DNA of 36,207 nucleotides from Muribaculaceae bacterium (GCA_023667015.1 JAMPAX010000012.1:1-36207), one strand, 5' to 3'; positions 7,564 to 15,644 are shown, counted from the stretch's first letter. The notes: generated by a model from the letters alone, not told the origin. Numbers and translations are program-made.

Positions 7564-8733
7564 ATGAAGATATTGTATGTGTCGTCGATGAGCTCACCGA
7601 GAGTTATTGACAGAATCCATCGGCAGACGGGGACAAATCCCGGATATGCCATGCAGAAGTTTAACAGGCTTGTAGCCACCGGTCTTAGTTCCAACGGAGC
7701 GGAGGTTACGGCACTATCAGCCCCCCCCGACACCACCAAACTTATCTGCCGGTATGCCGAGGATTCCTACCGGGGAGTAAAGTTCAAATACTTGACCACC
7801 ATCAATCTCCCGATTCTCAGGCACCTCTGGCTTATCATTGCCACATTCTTTTCAACCCTTTTCTGGGGGTTGAGCAGACGCGGAGAGAAACGTGTGGTCT
7901 GCGACGTACTGAACGTCAGTATCTGCATTGGTGCAGTATGTGCATCGAAGCTTATAGGACTGAAAGCATGCGGAATAGTCACCGATATCTGGGAGCAAAT
8001 GGTAGGAAAGAGGCCGAGCCTGAAAGACCTGATAATCGAGAAAATCAATCATAGCTACTTGGGATCGTTCAGCTATTATATATTTCTGACAGAGGCGATG
8101 AATAAGCTTATCAATGAGAGACATCAACCCTATATTATAATGGAGGGACTCGTAGATAGCGAAGCAGTGGTGGCAGAAGAGAGAGAGACCGCGGATGGTC
8201 GACATTCTATAATCTATGCCGGAGGGTTGTATGAGAAATATGGAGTAGGAACGCTGATTTCCGCCTTCCTGCGTCAGAAAGATACCGATATTACACTCGA
8301 CTTATACGGGCATGGAGAGATGGTAGAAGAAATCAAGAGGATAGCTAACGAAGATCCGCGGGTGAAATATCATGGTATTGTGCCCAACGAAGAGATAGTC
8401 TCCGCCGAGCGTAGAGCACTGTTACTGATAAATCCGCGGCCTACGGATGAAGAATTCACGCGCTACTCCTTTCCGTCGAAGAATATGGAGTATATGGTGT
8501 CGGGGACGCCGGTACTGACTACTCGCCTTCCGGGGATGCCGTTGGAGTATCATGAGTATGTATATTTGTTTGACACGGAAGATGTGGAGGGGTATGCCGA
8601 TGTACTGTCGGAAGTGCTGTCATTGCCACGAGAAGCGCTGCGAGAGAAAGGGATTAAGGCCCAAGAATTCGTACTGATCAATAAGAATAATATTGCCCAG
8701 GGGAAGCGGATTTTGGAGATGATGAAGGCATGA
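7564..8733 (+). CDS. Glycosyltransferase family 4
   Basis: This 389-residue protein starts MKILYVSSMSSPRVIDRIHR, followed by a GYAMQKFNRLVATGLSSNG segment in which an acceptor-side helix is expected. The donor half opens with IIYAGGLYEKYGVGTLISAF near residue 217. It continues with DLYGHGEMVEEIK and VKYHGIVPNEEIV, then the loop LINPRPTDEEFTRYSFPSK near residue 290. That is the common GT4 variant in which the E-rich site reads EEFTRYSFPSKNMEYM, followed by SGTPVLTTRLPGMP. Length and order of motifs are complete. It is the last gene of the polysaccharide block, and the gap behind it holds repeat R3 rather than coding sequence. Confidence 0.86.
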   Translation: MKILYVSSMSSPRVIDRIHRQTGTNPGYAMQKFNRLVATGLSSNGAEVTALSAPPDTTKLICRYAEDSYRGVKFKYLTTINLPILRHLWLIIATFFSTLFWGLSRRGEKRVVCDVLNVSICIGAVCASKLIGLKACGIVTDIWEQMVGKRPSLKDLIIEKINHSYLGSFSYYIFLTEAMNKLINERHQPYIIMEGLVDSEAVVAEERETADGRHSIIYAGGLYEKYGVGTLISAFLRQKDTDITLDLYGHGEMVEEIKRIANEDPRVKYHGIVPNEEIVSAERRALLLINPRPTDEEFTRYSFPSKNMEYMVSGTPVLTTRLPGMPLEYHEYVYLFDTEDVEGYADVLSEVLSLPREALREKGIKAQEFVLINKNNIAQGKRILEMMKA

Positions 8734-8750
8734 AAGCCACTAAAGGACTA

Positions 8751-8792
8751 AAGCCCCTCCCCAATCCTCCCCATAGGGGGAACAGAGACGCG
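8751..8792 (+). repeat. GC-rich palindromic repeat, copy R3 (intergenic)
   Basis: Begins AAGCCCCTCCCC, has CCTCCCC facing a run of five G around ATA, and ends ACAGAGACGCG. It lies 17 bases after the stop of the glycosyltransferase gene and is somewhat degenerate. At the position where R2 and R4 read AAA AGC, this copy reads TAA AGC, so it is closed by a stop in that frame. Confidence 0.75.
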
Positions 8793-8855
8793 ATTAGAAC
8801 AAAAGGAGGGGGGATGGTGTTAGATGTGTAAAGAAGTTTCAAAAGAATAGAGACT

Positions 8856-9392
8856 ATGGAATTCACAAAATTAGCACTTGAAGATTATCCGCGATTCTTA
8901 GCGCTTTACAATGAAGCCTTTCCACCTTCAGAGCGCAGAGAGTATCGCGATGAGAAAGAGTTAGACACATTTATCAGAGAACATAAAGGGAAATTCCACG
9001 CTTTTAGCGCCAAAGATGGCGATTTATACCTGGGATTCCTTTCCTATTGGACATTTAAGGGATATGTCTATATCGAACATTTCGCAGTAGATCCTGCCCA
9101 TCGTGGTAAGAATCTTGGCAGGCTGATGTTGCAACATCTGTTTAAGGAAGTGAGCCCGGATGTACTTCTGGAAGTGGAGCGACCGGAGACACCGGACGCC
9201 GAGCGCCGCATACACTTCTACGAGCAGAATGGCTTCCGCGTACGCAAGGAGATAGATTACGAACAGCCACCCTACGCTCCCGACAAGGAGAGTGTGAAAA
9301 TGCTGTTGATGACCCACGGAGACGTAGCGCTTCGAAATAAAGACGACATCAGGGAGATGCTTCGAGAAGTCTATAACGTACGGGAATCGTAA
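8856..9392 (+). CDS. GNAT-family N-acetyltransferase
   Basis: This 178-residue protein has the fold signature of acetyl-CoA-dependent N-acetyltransferases. The segment YIEHFAVDPAHRGKNLGRLMLQHL (about residues 72-95) contains strand 4 and the pyrophosphate-binding R-G-x-x-L-G/A loop, here HRGKNLGRL. LLEVERPETPDAERRIHFYEQNGF near residues 110-133 is the later strand and the conserved FYEQNGF turn. The N-terminal FPPSERREY motif is common in a Bacteroidales subgroup. The acceptor is unknown. The gene is closed by a strong hairpin terminator, so it ends the transcription that comes through the polysaccharide locus. It could act on a sugar amine of the glycan or be unrelated housekeeping. Confidence 0.85.
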   Translation: MEFTKLALEDYPRFLALYNEAFPPSERREYRDEKELDTFIREHKGKFHAFSAKDGDLYLGFLSYWTFKGYVYIEHFAVDPAHRGKNLGRLMLQHLFKEVSPDVLLEVERPETPDAERRIHFYEQNGFRVRKEIDYEQPPYAPDKESVKMLLMTHGDVALRNKDDIREMLREVYNVRES

Positions 9393-9428
9393 AAAATTGG
9401 ATTCAGCTTGGCTGAATCCAATTTTTTT
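9393..9428 (+). terminator. Intrinsic terminator after the GNAT gene
   Basis: A perfect 15-base inverted repeat (AAAATTGGATTCAGC at 9393-9407 and its complement from 9411) has a three-base loop and runs into seven T. It starts on the base after the stop codon. Confidence 0.93.
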
Positions 9429-9433
9429 GGGGC

Positions 9434-9500
9434 CGAGCTAAAGCTCGCAGTGAAGACTTTGCTTGGGGTTTGCTTATTTGCGGGATTTTCTGTAATTTTG
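9434..9500 (+). promoter_or_regulatory. Hairpin-plus-promoter element, copy B; parC promoter
   Basis: The inverted repeat CGAGCT/AGCTCG (9434-9439, 9442-9447) is followed by GACTTTGCTTGGGGTTTG. The -33 box TTTG lies at 9469-9472, 20 bases lie between, and the -7 box TAATTTTG at 9493-9500 is a full match to TAnnTTTG. Transcription would begin near 9506-9508, which argues for translation from ATG 9534 rather than from the GTG at 9510. The element resembles copy A at 1518-1592 in order, spacing and several shared words (GCTCGC, CTTGGG, TTTG). Confidence 0.75.
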
Positions 9501-9533
9501 AAGTCTTAAGTGCTGTCCCTTTATTTATCCGGG

Positions 9534-12206
9534 ATGGCTGACAAACGAATTATGGAAATAGATTTAGAGAAGGCTGAAGAGCGGACAATTGGCGGTGACC
9601 GCCGTAGCATCCTTGCCGGAATGTTTCGCGACTGGTATCTGGAATATGCATCTTATGTGGTGCTGGAACGTGCTGTGCCTCACATTGAAGATGGCCTGAA
9701 GCCTGTGCAACGACGTATTCTTCACTCGATGCAGACCCTGGACGATGGGAGGTTTAACAAGGTAGCAAACATCGTGGGCAACACGATGCAGTACCACCCT
9801 CATGGCGATGCTTCAATTGGCGATGCACTGGTGCAACTCGGACAGAAAGAACTGCTTATAGACACTCAGGGAAACTGGGGCAATATACTGACCGGCGACT
9901 CAGCGGCAGCACCGCGATATATCGAAGCGCGACTGTCGGAGTTCGCTCTGGAGACCGTCTTCTCACCAAAGGTCACCGAATGGACAGTGAGCTACGACGG
10001 AAGGAAACCGGAGCCGGTGACGCTCCCCGTAAAATTTCCTCTGCTCCTGGCACAGGGCGTGGAGGGTATTGCAGTTGGCCTGTCATCTAAGATCTTACCC
10101 CACAACTTCAACGAAATACTCGAAGCGGCCGTAGCCTATCTTGAAGGAAGAGAGTTCAAACTCCTTCCCGACTTCCAGACCGGAGGACTTCTCGATGCCA
10201 CGCGCTACAACGACGGGGCACGCGGCGGCAGCGTAAAAGTACGCGCCAAGATAGAAAAGGTAGACAACAAGACCCTTGCCATAACCGAACTCCCCTTCTC
10301 CAAGACTACAACCACACTAATCAGCTCCATACTCGGTGCCCAAGAAAAAGGGAAGATTAAGATACGCAAAGTCGACGACAATACATCAGCAACGGCACAG
10401 ATATTGGTACATCTGCAGGCCGGAACCTCATCCGACAAAGCTATTGATGCGTTGTATGCCTTCACCGACTGCGAAGTCAGCATCTCCCCCAACTGTTGCG
10501 TAATCTCCGACAACAAGCCCCACTTCCTGAGCGTCAGCGACGTACTTCGCCACAGCGTAGACCACACTCAGCAGCTACTACACAAAGAGCTCGAAATCAA
10601 ACTCGGCGAAACCCGCGAGAGCCAACTCTTCGCCTCCTTGGAGAAGATATTCATCGAAAAGCGAATGTATAAAGACCGCCAGATAGAAAACTCAGAAGAC
10701 ATGGAGGCCGCCCTTGCTCGACTCGATGCACTCCTGGAAGAATACAAGCAACACTTCTATCGCGAGATTACCACCGACGACCTCATGCGACTGTGGGAAA
10801 TCAAGATGGGAAGAATCTTGAAATTCAACAGCTTCAAAGCCGACGAAAAGATAGCGAGATTAGATGCAGAGATAGAAAAGCTCACCCACGACATGACCCA
10901 TATTCGTGAGTTTACAATCGCATGGTACAAGCATCTGAAAGAGAAATATGGCGACAAATTCCCGCGTCGGACAGTAATCCGCGGCTTCGACTCAATAGAA
11001 GCCACAAAAGTAGCCGAGGCAAACAAGCGACTCTACTTCGACAAGAGTGGGGGCTTTGTGGGCACAGGACTGAAAGATGGAGAATTCCTCTTCACCTGTT
11101 CCGACCTCGACGACATACTGATTATCTATCGCGATGGCAAATACAAGCTCGTAAAAGTTCAAGACAAGCTATACGTAGGTAAGAAGATAGTCCACGTAGG
11201 CCTTTTCAAAAAAGGAGACACACGCACCACCTACAATCTGATCTACCGCAACGGCAAAGAAGGGTTCTACTACAAGAAACGCTTTGCCATCACCGGACTG
11301 ACACGCGAGAAAGAATATGACATGACCAAAGGAGAGCCCGGCTCACGCATAGAATGGCTAACCGTCAATTCCAACGGTGAGGCAGAGACCGTCACCGTAA
11401 CGCTCACCGGCAAGCCTGACATCAACGGACGCTATCCGCGCTATCGCACCATGATAGTAGACTTTGCCGACCTCGCCCGCAAGGGGAAAGAATCGCTGGG
11501 CAATCTTGTGACCAAATACGAAATTAAGAATATCACCCTCGACAAGAAAGGCGCCTCAACGCTTCAGGGACGGGAAGTATGGTTTGACGCCGACGTATTG
11601 CGACTAAATTATGATGGCCGCGGCGAGAGCCTTGGACTTTTTCAAGGAGACGATATCGTACTTATCATCACAAAAACCGGGGAGTACTATACTACAAGCT
11701 ACTCTGAGACCAACCACTACGACGACAACATTCTGCGCATCGAGAAATTTGATGCCGGGAAAGTATGGACAGTAGCATTGTTCGACAACGGACTGGGCTT
11801 CCCCTATTTGAAGAGACTGCAGTTTGTACCTGCCGCCAAACCGGTAAGATTCGTAGGAGGCGATGAAGGAGGTAAGCTACTATTACTTACGGATACTCCG
11901 TATGCAAGGCTTCTGGTAGAATTCGGAGGCCACGATGCCGTACGTCCCGCATTAGAGATAGAAGCCGACGAATTTATCGGAGTCAAAGGAATTAAAGCCA
12001 AGGGGAAGCGCATAAGCACCTACGATATTGCCTCCATTACTGAGCTCGAGCCGATACGTCAGCCGGAAGAAGCATCCGAAGAACCCGAAGCTCCGGCAGA
12101 AGGAGGGGTATCGGAAATGTCGGAAATGTCAACTGAAGAGCCCTCGACAGAAGAGAAGCCCCCGGTAAGAGCCGAAGTCGGCACATTGTTCGACTTCGAC
12201 GAATAA
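9534..12206 (+). CDS. parC: DNA topoisomerase IV subunit A
   Basis: This 890-residue type IIA topoisomerase subunit cuts and rejoins DNA and, with ParE, unlinks daughter chromosomes. The breakage-reunion domain opens with FRDWYLEYASYVVLERAVPH and DGLKPVQRRILHSM. The catalytic tyrosine lies in AAPRYIEARL (Tyr129). The tower and coiled-coil region follows near residues 330-480, and the C-terminal part is a divergent beta-pinwheel. No QRRGGKG-type GyrA box is visible, which favours ParC over GyrA. At the quinolone-site helix the sequence is HPHGDASIGDAL, with Ala where E. coli ParC has Ser80. The C-terminal 45 residues are Glu/Ser/Pro-rich and end LFDFDE. The promoter at 9469-9500 fixes the start. 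A DUF3316-type gene follows after ten bases. Confidence 0.93.
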   Translation: MADKRIMEIDLEKAEERTIGGDRRSILAGMFRDWYLEYASYVVLERAVPHIEDGLKPVQRRILHSMQTLDDGRFNKVANIVGNTMQYHPHGDASIGDALVQLGQKELLIDTQGNWGNILTGDSAAAPRYIEARLSEFALETVFSPKVTEWTVSYDGRKPEPVTLPVKFPLLLAQGVEGIAVGLSSKILPHNFNEILEAAVAYLEGREFKLLPDFQTGGLLDATRYNDGARGGSVKVRAKIEKVDNKTLAITELPFSKTTTTLISSILGAQEKGKIKIRKVDDNTSATAQILVHLQAGTSSDKAIDALYAFTDCEVSISPNCCVISDNKPHFLSVSDVLRHSVDHTQQLLHKELEIKLGETRESQLFASLEKIFIEKRMYKDRQIENSEDMEAALARLDALLEEYKQHFYREITTDDLMRLWEIKMGRILKFNSFKADEKIARLDAEIEKLTHDMTHIREFTIAWYKHLKEKYGDKFPRRTVIRGFDSIEATKVAEANKRLYFDKSGGFVGTGLKDGEFLFTCSDLDDILIIYRDGKYKLVKVQDKLYVGKKIVHVGLFKKGDTRTTYNLIYRNGKEGFYYKKRFAITGLTREKEYDMTKGEPGSRIEWLTVNSNGEAETVTVTLTGKPDINGRYPRYRTMIVDFADLARKGKESLGNLVTKYEIKNITLDKKGASTLQGREVWFDADVLRLNYDGRGESLGLFQGDDIVLIITKTGEYYTTSYSETNHYDDNILRIEKFDAGKVWTVALFDNGLGFPYLKRLQFVPAAKPVRFVGGDEGGKLLLLTDTPYARLLVEFGGHDAVRPALEIEADEFIGVKGIKAKGKRISTYDIASITELEPIRQPEEASEEPEAPAEGGVSEMSEMSTEEPSTEEKPPVRAEVGTLFDFDE

Positions 12207-12216
12207 AAAGATACCG

Positions 12217-13089
12217 ATGAGCAAGCATAAGGGTATATGTTCGACGGGATGGCACATCTCATTACAAAAAACGATGAGAGTTACGATGCTAATTGCCCTG
12301 CTCGTAATGCTGTATGCATCAGCCACAGCCGCGGAGATACCCGATAGCATTCCGGAAGAATATGAGGTAATGAATCATCGCCCCGTCACCGGCTATTACA
12401 ACATCGAAATAGGAGCATTCCGTAGCCAGGCAACTTATCTTTCACCGCTACATTATCATGGTGTAGGCTTAGGACTCTCAGGGCTATGGACCAAGGCCAG
12501 CTCCTGGCAACCGCGAAAGATGACGATGGAATTTGAGGGGGGAGCAGACTTCTCCAGGATGCTCAATCCGGCAGGTACAGCCTCGATGATGAACGTAATG
12601 ATGTACTTTCGATTCGGCCTTGCATGGCGAAAAGCCCTACCCCACCGGTTGCAACTGACAGCCGGAGGGTACTACGGCCTGCAAGGAGGAGCCCTATGGC
12701 TCTTCCGCAACAGCAACAACCCTGTAGAGGCACGTGCCTGGACCGGAATTGGAGGACGACTTACCCTTAGCTGGGCGACAAGGCTCGGAAGAGTACCCAT
12801 CGTGGTCAGCGATAGAATAGCCATTCCCCTTGCGGGAATATTCTTCCAGCAGCAATATGGAGAGAGTTATTACGAGATTTACTTAGGAAACCATAAAGGA
12901 CTCGCGCACTTCGGCTACCCCGGCAACTTCCAAGGAATAGACAACCTATTGGGGATTACCTTCAACTTCGGACGCACAGCGATGCAAGTAGGATATCGCT
13001 TTCGGATGGAAAATCAAGAAGCGTGCCATCTTGTGACCCGCGAGTTCAAACACATGCTCGTACTGGGAGTTGTACCGGGAGGGTTATGA
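12217..13089 (+). CDS. DUF3316-type exported protein (probable outer-membrane beta-barrel)
   Basis: This protein has up to 290 residues and an N-terminal signal peptide core, MLIALLVMLYASATAAEIP. Translation may begin at 12217, ten bases after parC, or at ATG 12274, which gives the compact signal MRVTMLIALLVMLYASATAA. The mature part has RPVTGYYNIEIGAF, then TYLSPLHYHGVGLGLSGLW, which resembles the start of DUF3316 proteins of Bacteroidales. Alternating hydrophobic and aromatic residues and the late segment ITFNFGRTAMQVGYRFRM suggest membrane beta-strands. A function is not known. The stop codon TGA is the first part of the octamer repeat that follows. It is probably co-transcribed with parC. 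Confidence 0.7.
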   Translation: MSKHKGICSTGWHISLQKTMRVTMLIALLVMLYASATAAEIPDSIPEEYEVMNHRPVTGYYNIEIGAFRSQATYLSPLHYHGVGLGLSGLWTKASSWQPRKMTMEFEGGADFSRMLNPAGTASMMNVMMYFRFGLAWRKALPHRLQLTAGGYYGLQGGALWLFRNSNNPVEARAWTGIGGRLTLSWATRLGRVPIVVSDRIAIPLAGIFFQQQYGESYYEIYLGNHKGLAHFGYPGNFQGIDNLLGITFNFGRTAMQVGYRFRMENQEACHLVTREFKHMLVLGVVPGGL

Positions 13090-13140
13090 GTGGATGAGTG
13101 AATGAGTGAATGAGTGGATGAGTGGATGAGTGGATGAGTA
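13087..13140 (+). repeat. Octamer tandem repeat between two exported-protein genes
   Basis: There are six full copies and one partial copy of TGAGTGGA or TGAGTGAA. The first TGA is the stop codon of the DUF3316-type gene, and the last copy ends six bases before the start of the S41 lipoprotein. The unit is eight bases, and each copy may contribute ATG or GTG triplets in a different frame, so copy number could alter start choice or spacing for the downstream gene. Confidence 0.9.
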
Positions 13141-13145
13141 TTTTT

Positions 13146-14243
13146 ATGAAGATTTATATTTCATTCTTGCGGTGTCTTATCTTGATGGTTGTGCTTACAA
13201 TCATTGGGGGATGTACTGACACTCCGGATTACGGGGATGATGTGCGGGGAAATTTTGATGCACTGGTGGAGATAATCGACACCCGCTATTGTTTTCTGGA
13301 CGAAAAAGGGATCGACTGGCAGGCAACGGCAGAGAAATATCGGAGTGAGCTTCGCGACGATATGTCACAACTGGAGCTTTTCGATGTATGCTCACGTATG
13401 CTCGACGAGCTACAAGATGGACACGTCAACCTCTCGAGTAGATTTGACGTCAGCTACTATCGGAAATGGTGGAGCGACTATCCCCAGGACTTCAACCTAC
13501 GTACACTTCAAGAATATTATCTTAAATTTGACTATCGAACAGTCTCGGGGATGAACTATAAAGTGTTGGAAGATGGTATCGGCTATATCTACCTTCCGAG
13601 TTTCGCCTCGGCGGTATCCAAGACATCGCTTGACTATGTACTTGCCTATCTTGAGATAGCAAAATGCGAAGTATTGATCCTTGATATTCGCAACAATGGA
13701 GGAGGCCTGCTTACTAACGTAGATGTACTCGTAGAACGATTTATAGATAAAGAAATACCCGGAGGCTTTATCCGCCACAAGACAGGGCCGGGGCATAATG
13801 ACTTCTCCGAGCCATATGCTATCAGCTACAAGCCGGCAGAAGAGGGAAGAATAATGTGGCACAAGCCGGTCATAGTGCTGACCAACAGGAGTTGTTATAG
13901 TGCAGCCAACGACTTTGTAGCTGTCTTGAAAACATTGCCACAGGTGAAGATAGCCGGAGCAAAGACCGGCGGAGGAGGAGGTATGCCCTTCAGCTCAGAG
14001 CTACCAAATGGGTGGAGCATAAGATTTTCGGCCTGTCCGATCAATAATATTTGGGATGAGAGTGTAGAGGGAGGAATAGAACCGAGCGAAGGATATGAAT
14101 GCCATACGAGTGCAGAAGAGCTGGCATCGGGAAAGGATGGCATACTGGATTTTGCAATAGAGAAGGCACGAAAAAGCCTCTCCCCCGTCCTCCCCACAGA
14201 GGAGGGAGCCAGACGCGCTATGGGGCTGTTTCATAAAAATTAG
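13146..14243 (+). CDS. S41-family peptidase, lipoprotein
   Basis: This 365-residue C-terminal-processing-like serine protease is exported and lipidated. ATG 13146 gives a signal peptide MKIYISFLRCLILMVVLTII with lipobox IGGC (Cys23), followed by acidic residues (TDTPDYGDD) as in many surface-directed Bacteroidota lipoproteins. An in-frame GTG at 13122 and ATG at 13134 lie inside the octamer repeat. The peptidase core has DGIGYIYLPSFA near residue 142, VLILDIRNNGGGLLTNVDVL near 178, and the nucleophile region LTNRSCYSAANDF with Ser252. A catalytic Lys is expected some residues later, in AGAKTGGGGG. No PDZ domain is obvious. The tail KSLSPVLPTEEGARR is encoded by repeat R4. The stop overlaps the convergent manA stop by four bases. 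Confidence 0.87.
   Translation: MKIYISFLRCLILMVVLTIIGGCTDTPDYGDDVRGNFDALVEIIDTRYCFLDEKGIDWQATAEKYRSELRDDMSQLELFDVCSRMLDELQDGHVNLSSRFDVSYYRKWWSDYPQDFNLRTLQEYYLKFDYRTVSGMNYKVLEDGIGYIYLPSFASAVSKTSLDYVLAYLEIAKCEVLILDIRNNGGGLLTNVDVLVERFIDKEIPGGFIRHKTGPGHNDFSEPYAISYKPAEEGRIMWHKPVIVLTNRSCYSAANDFVAVLKTLPQVKIAGAKTGGGGGMPFSSELPNGWSIRFSACPINNIWDESVEGGIEPSEGYECHTSAEELASGKDGILDFAIEKARKSLSPVLPTEEGARRAMGLFHKN
14174..14218 (+). repeat. GC-rich palindromic repeat, copy R4 (in-frame tail)
   Basis: Begins AAGCCTCTCCCCC, has the pair CCTCC/GGAGG around CCACAGA, and ends GCCAGACGCG. It encodes SLSPVLPTEEGARR at the end of the S41 lipoprotein in the same frame as R1 and R2. It lies close to the overlapping stops of the convergent genes and may act as a 3' hairpin for the mRNA. 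Confidence 0.82.
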
Positions 14244-15208
14244 TGGGTGATGTAGGCGGCTAAGAGAGAGGCCGGGGAATCCTTGGGGGTTATTTTTAAC
14301 TTTGGGGTGCAGGCAGGGATCAAGACTGAGAAACCGGCACTTAGAGAGCAGGATTCGTTGCCGGCAGAGATGTTTACCTCACCCTTGGTGGCCACGAGAA
14401 TCAGGAACGAATCGTAAGATGTATAGTCCAGAGAAATTTCCGAATCGAGATTGATGACGTCGGTGGAGAAAAATGGCGAATGAAGGATGTTGGCAGAGCC
14501 ATTTTTCGGTGAGATATATTCTATGCAAGAACCCTCAGTGTCATTGAAATTCACAGCCTGGGAAGCGAGGTCTACGTGGAGTTGGCGTTCTTTTCCATCC
14601 TTGTCCTTACGGTGGTAGTCGTAGATACGATAGGTTATGTCGGAAGTTTGCTGAATTTCAATGAGGAGAGTGCCACGACCTATAGAATGTACCCTACCGG
14701 CAGGAATAAAATAAGCCTCACCGGGAGCCACCCTAGAGATTCTGAGACAATCTTCGATATCGCCCGAATCGATAAGGCGGGAGAAATCAGCGGGGAGAAT
14801 AGGTCTCTTGAAACCATTGGCTAGGACAGCATCCGGTTCAGTCTGGAGGATGTACCACATTTCCGACTTACCGATAGGATGTCCATGCGAACGGGCGATA
14901 TCATCAGAGGGATGAACTTGCACAGACAGATTATCGGAAGCATCAATGAGCTTCACAAGGAGAGGAAAGTTATTGCCGAAACGTTTGAAATTTTCATTAC
15001 CAAGAAGATTAGCTCCATATTTATCAACGAGTTGAAAAAGAGACAAACCCTTATCCGAACCCTCGCAGACTACAGACAACGACCCCGGCACACCGGAGAT
15101 TTCCCAGCTTTCGCCAATAGGGGTATCCACGGAGGTTAACATCTTGAGGTCTGTAATCTTACGACCGCCCCAGATAGTAGGTTTCAGAATAGAGTCAAAC
15201 TTCCACAT
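14240..15208 (-). CDS. manA: Mannose-6-phosphate isomerase, class I
   Basis: This 322-residue enzyme interconverts fructose-6-phosphate and mannose-6-phosphate in the cytosol, which feeds GDP-mannose and fucose donors for surface glycans. The start MWKFDSILKPTIWGGRKI is typical of the short Bacteroidetes and Firmicutes form. Zinc ligands are expected in LSVQVHPSDDIA (Gln and His), KSEMWYIL (Glu) and PAGRVHSIG (His), near residues 88, 110 and 170. An upstream ATG at 15235 would add nine residues. However, the promoter at 15233-15264 places transcription start near 15226, so 15208 is preferred. The gene converges on the S41 lipoprotein with overlapping stop codons. It is not in the polysaccharide block but may serve it. 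Confidence 0.92.
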   Translation of the reverse strand: MWKFDSILKPTIWGGRKITDLKMLTSVDTPIGESWEISGVPGSLSVVCEGSDKGLSLFQLVDKYGANLLGNENFKRFGNNFPLLVKLIDASDNLSVQVHPSDDIARSHGHPIGKSEMWYILQTEPDAVLANGFKRPILPADFSRLIDSGDIEDCLRISRVAPGEAYFIPAGRVHSIGRGTLLIEIQQTSDITYRIYDYHRKDKDGKERQLHVDLASQAVNFNDTEGSCIEYISPKNGSANILHSPFFSTDVINLDSEISLDYTSYDSFLILVATKGEVNISAGNESCSLSAGFSVLIPACTPKLKITPKDSPASLLAAYITH

Positions 15209-15232
15209 CAGAAATAGCTCAGAAATGGAAGG

Positions 15233-15264
15233 CAAAATTAATTATAAAAAATAAGATAGGCAAA
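15233..15264 (-). promoter_or_regulatory. manA promoter
   Basis: Read on the minus strand: TTTG at 15264-15261, 20 bases, then TAATTTTG at 15240-15233. This is a full match to the Bacteroidota -33/-7 consensus. Transcription would start near 15226, about 18 bases before the chosen ATG. Confidence 0.85.
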
Positions 15265-15413
15265 CTTAGAGTCAATCTCATACAAAATTTACTCAAAGGG
15301 ATCGAAGGAGAGGATCAAAATTGGAGTAATGTAGGAAGAATGAGACTTCAGTTGTTATAATAAATGGAGTAGCTGTTCAATTTAAGAGACCATTTCATAA
15401 AAATAACAAAATT

Positions 15414-15644
15414 ATGACAGATAGATTAGACACAGAAGAACGTCGGGATCTGCCGACGAGTGAATTTGGGATACCGGAAAGACGGGAATATCCTATGCCG
15501 GATGCAACGCATGTACGAGCCGCCGAGGCATATTTCAGATATTGTCCACCGGAATATCGAGAAGAACTTGCGCGAAACATATTGCGCTTTGCTCAGAAAT
15601 ACGGAGTAAAGATCTCCTCGCCAACCATACTGGCCTACTCATAA
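15414..15644 (+). CDS. Small DUF6582-like protein, 76 residues
   Basis: This short acidic/basic protein has the pattern LPTSEFGIPERREYPMPDATHVRAAEAYFR...LARNILRFAQKYGV. From memory of the family, this resembles DUF6582, found in phage and prophage proteins, where the order LPxSxF, then (D/N)A(S/T)HVRxA, then KKxGI is common. The function is unknown. No neighbour is phage-like. The stop codon TAA (15642-15644) lies inside the left arm of a long inverted repeat that forms the terminator. No clear -33/-7 promoter was found in the 170 bases upstream, which it shares with the divergent manA promoter. Confidence 0.75.
   Translation: MTDRLDTEERRDLPTSEFGIPERREYPMPDATHVRAAEAYFRYCPPEYREELARNILRFAQKYGVKISSPTILAYS

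Noticed and set aside
8678..8866. 62-codon minus-strand frame over repeat R3
   Set aside because: It is a translation of the C/G-rich repeat on the reverse strand with low-complexity content.
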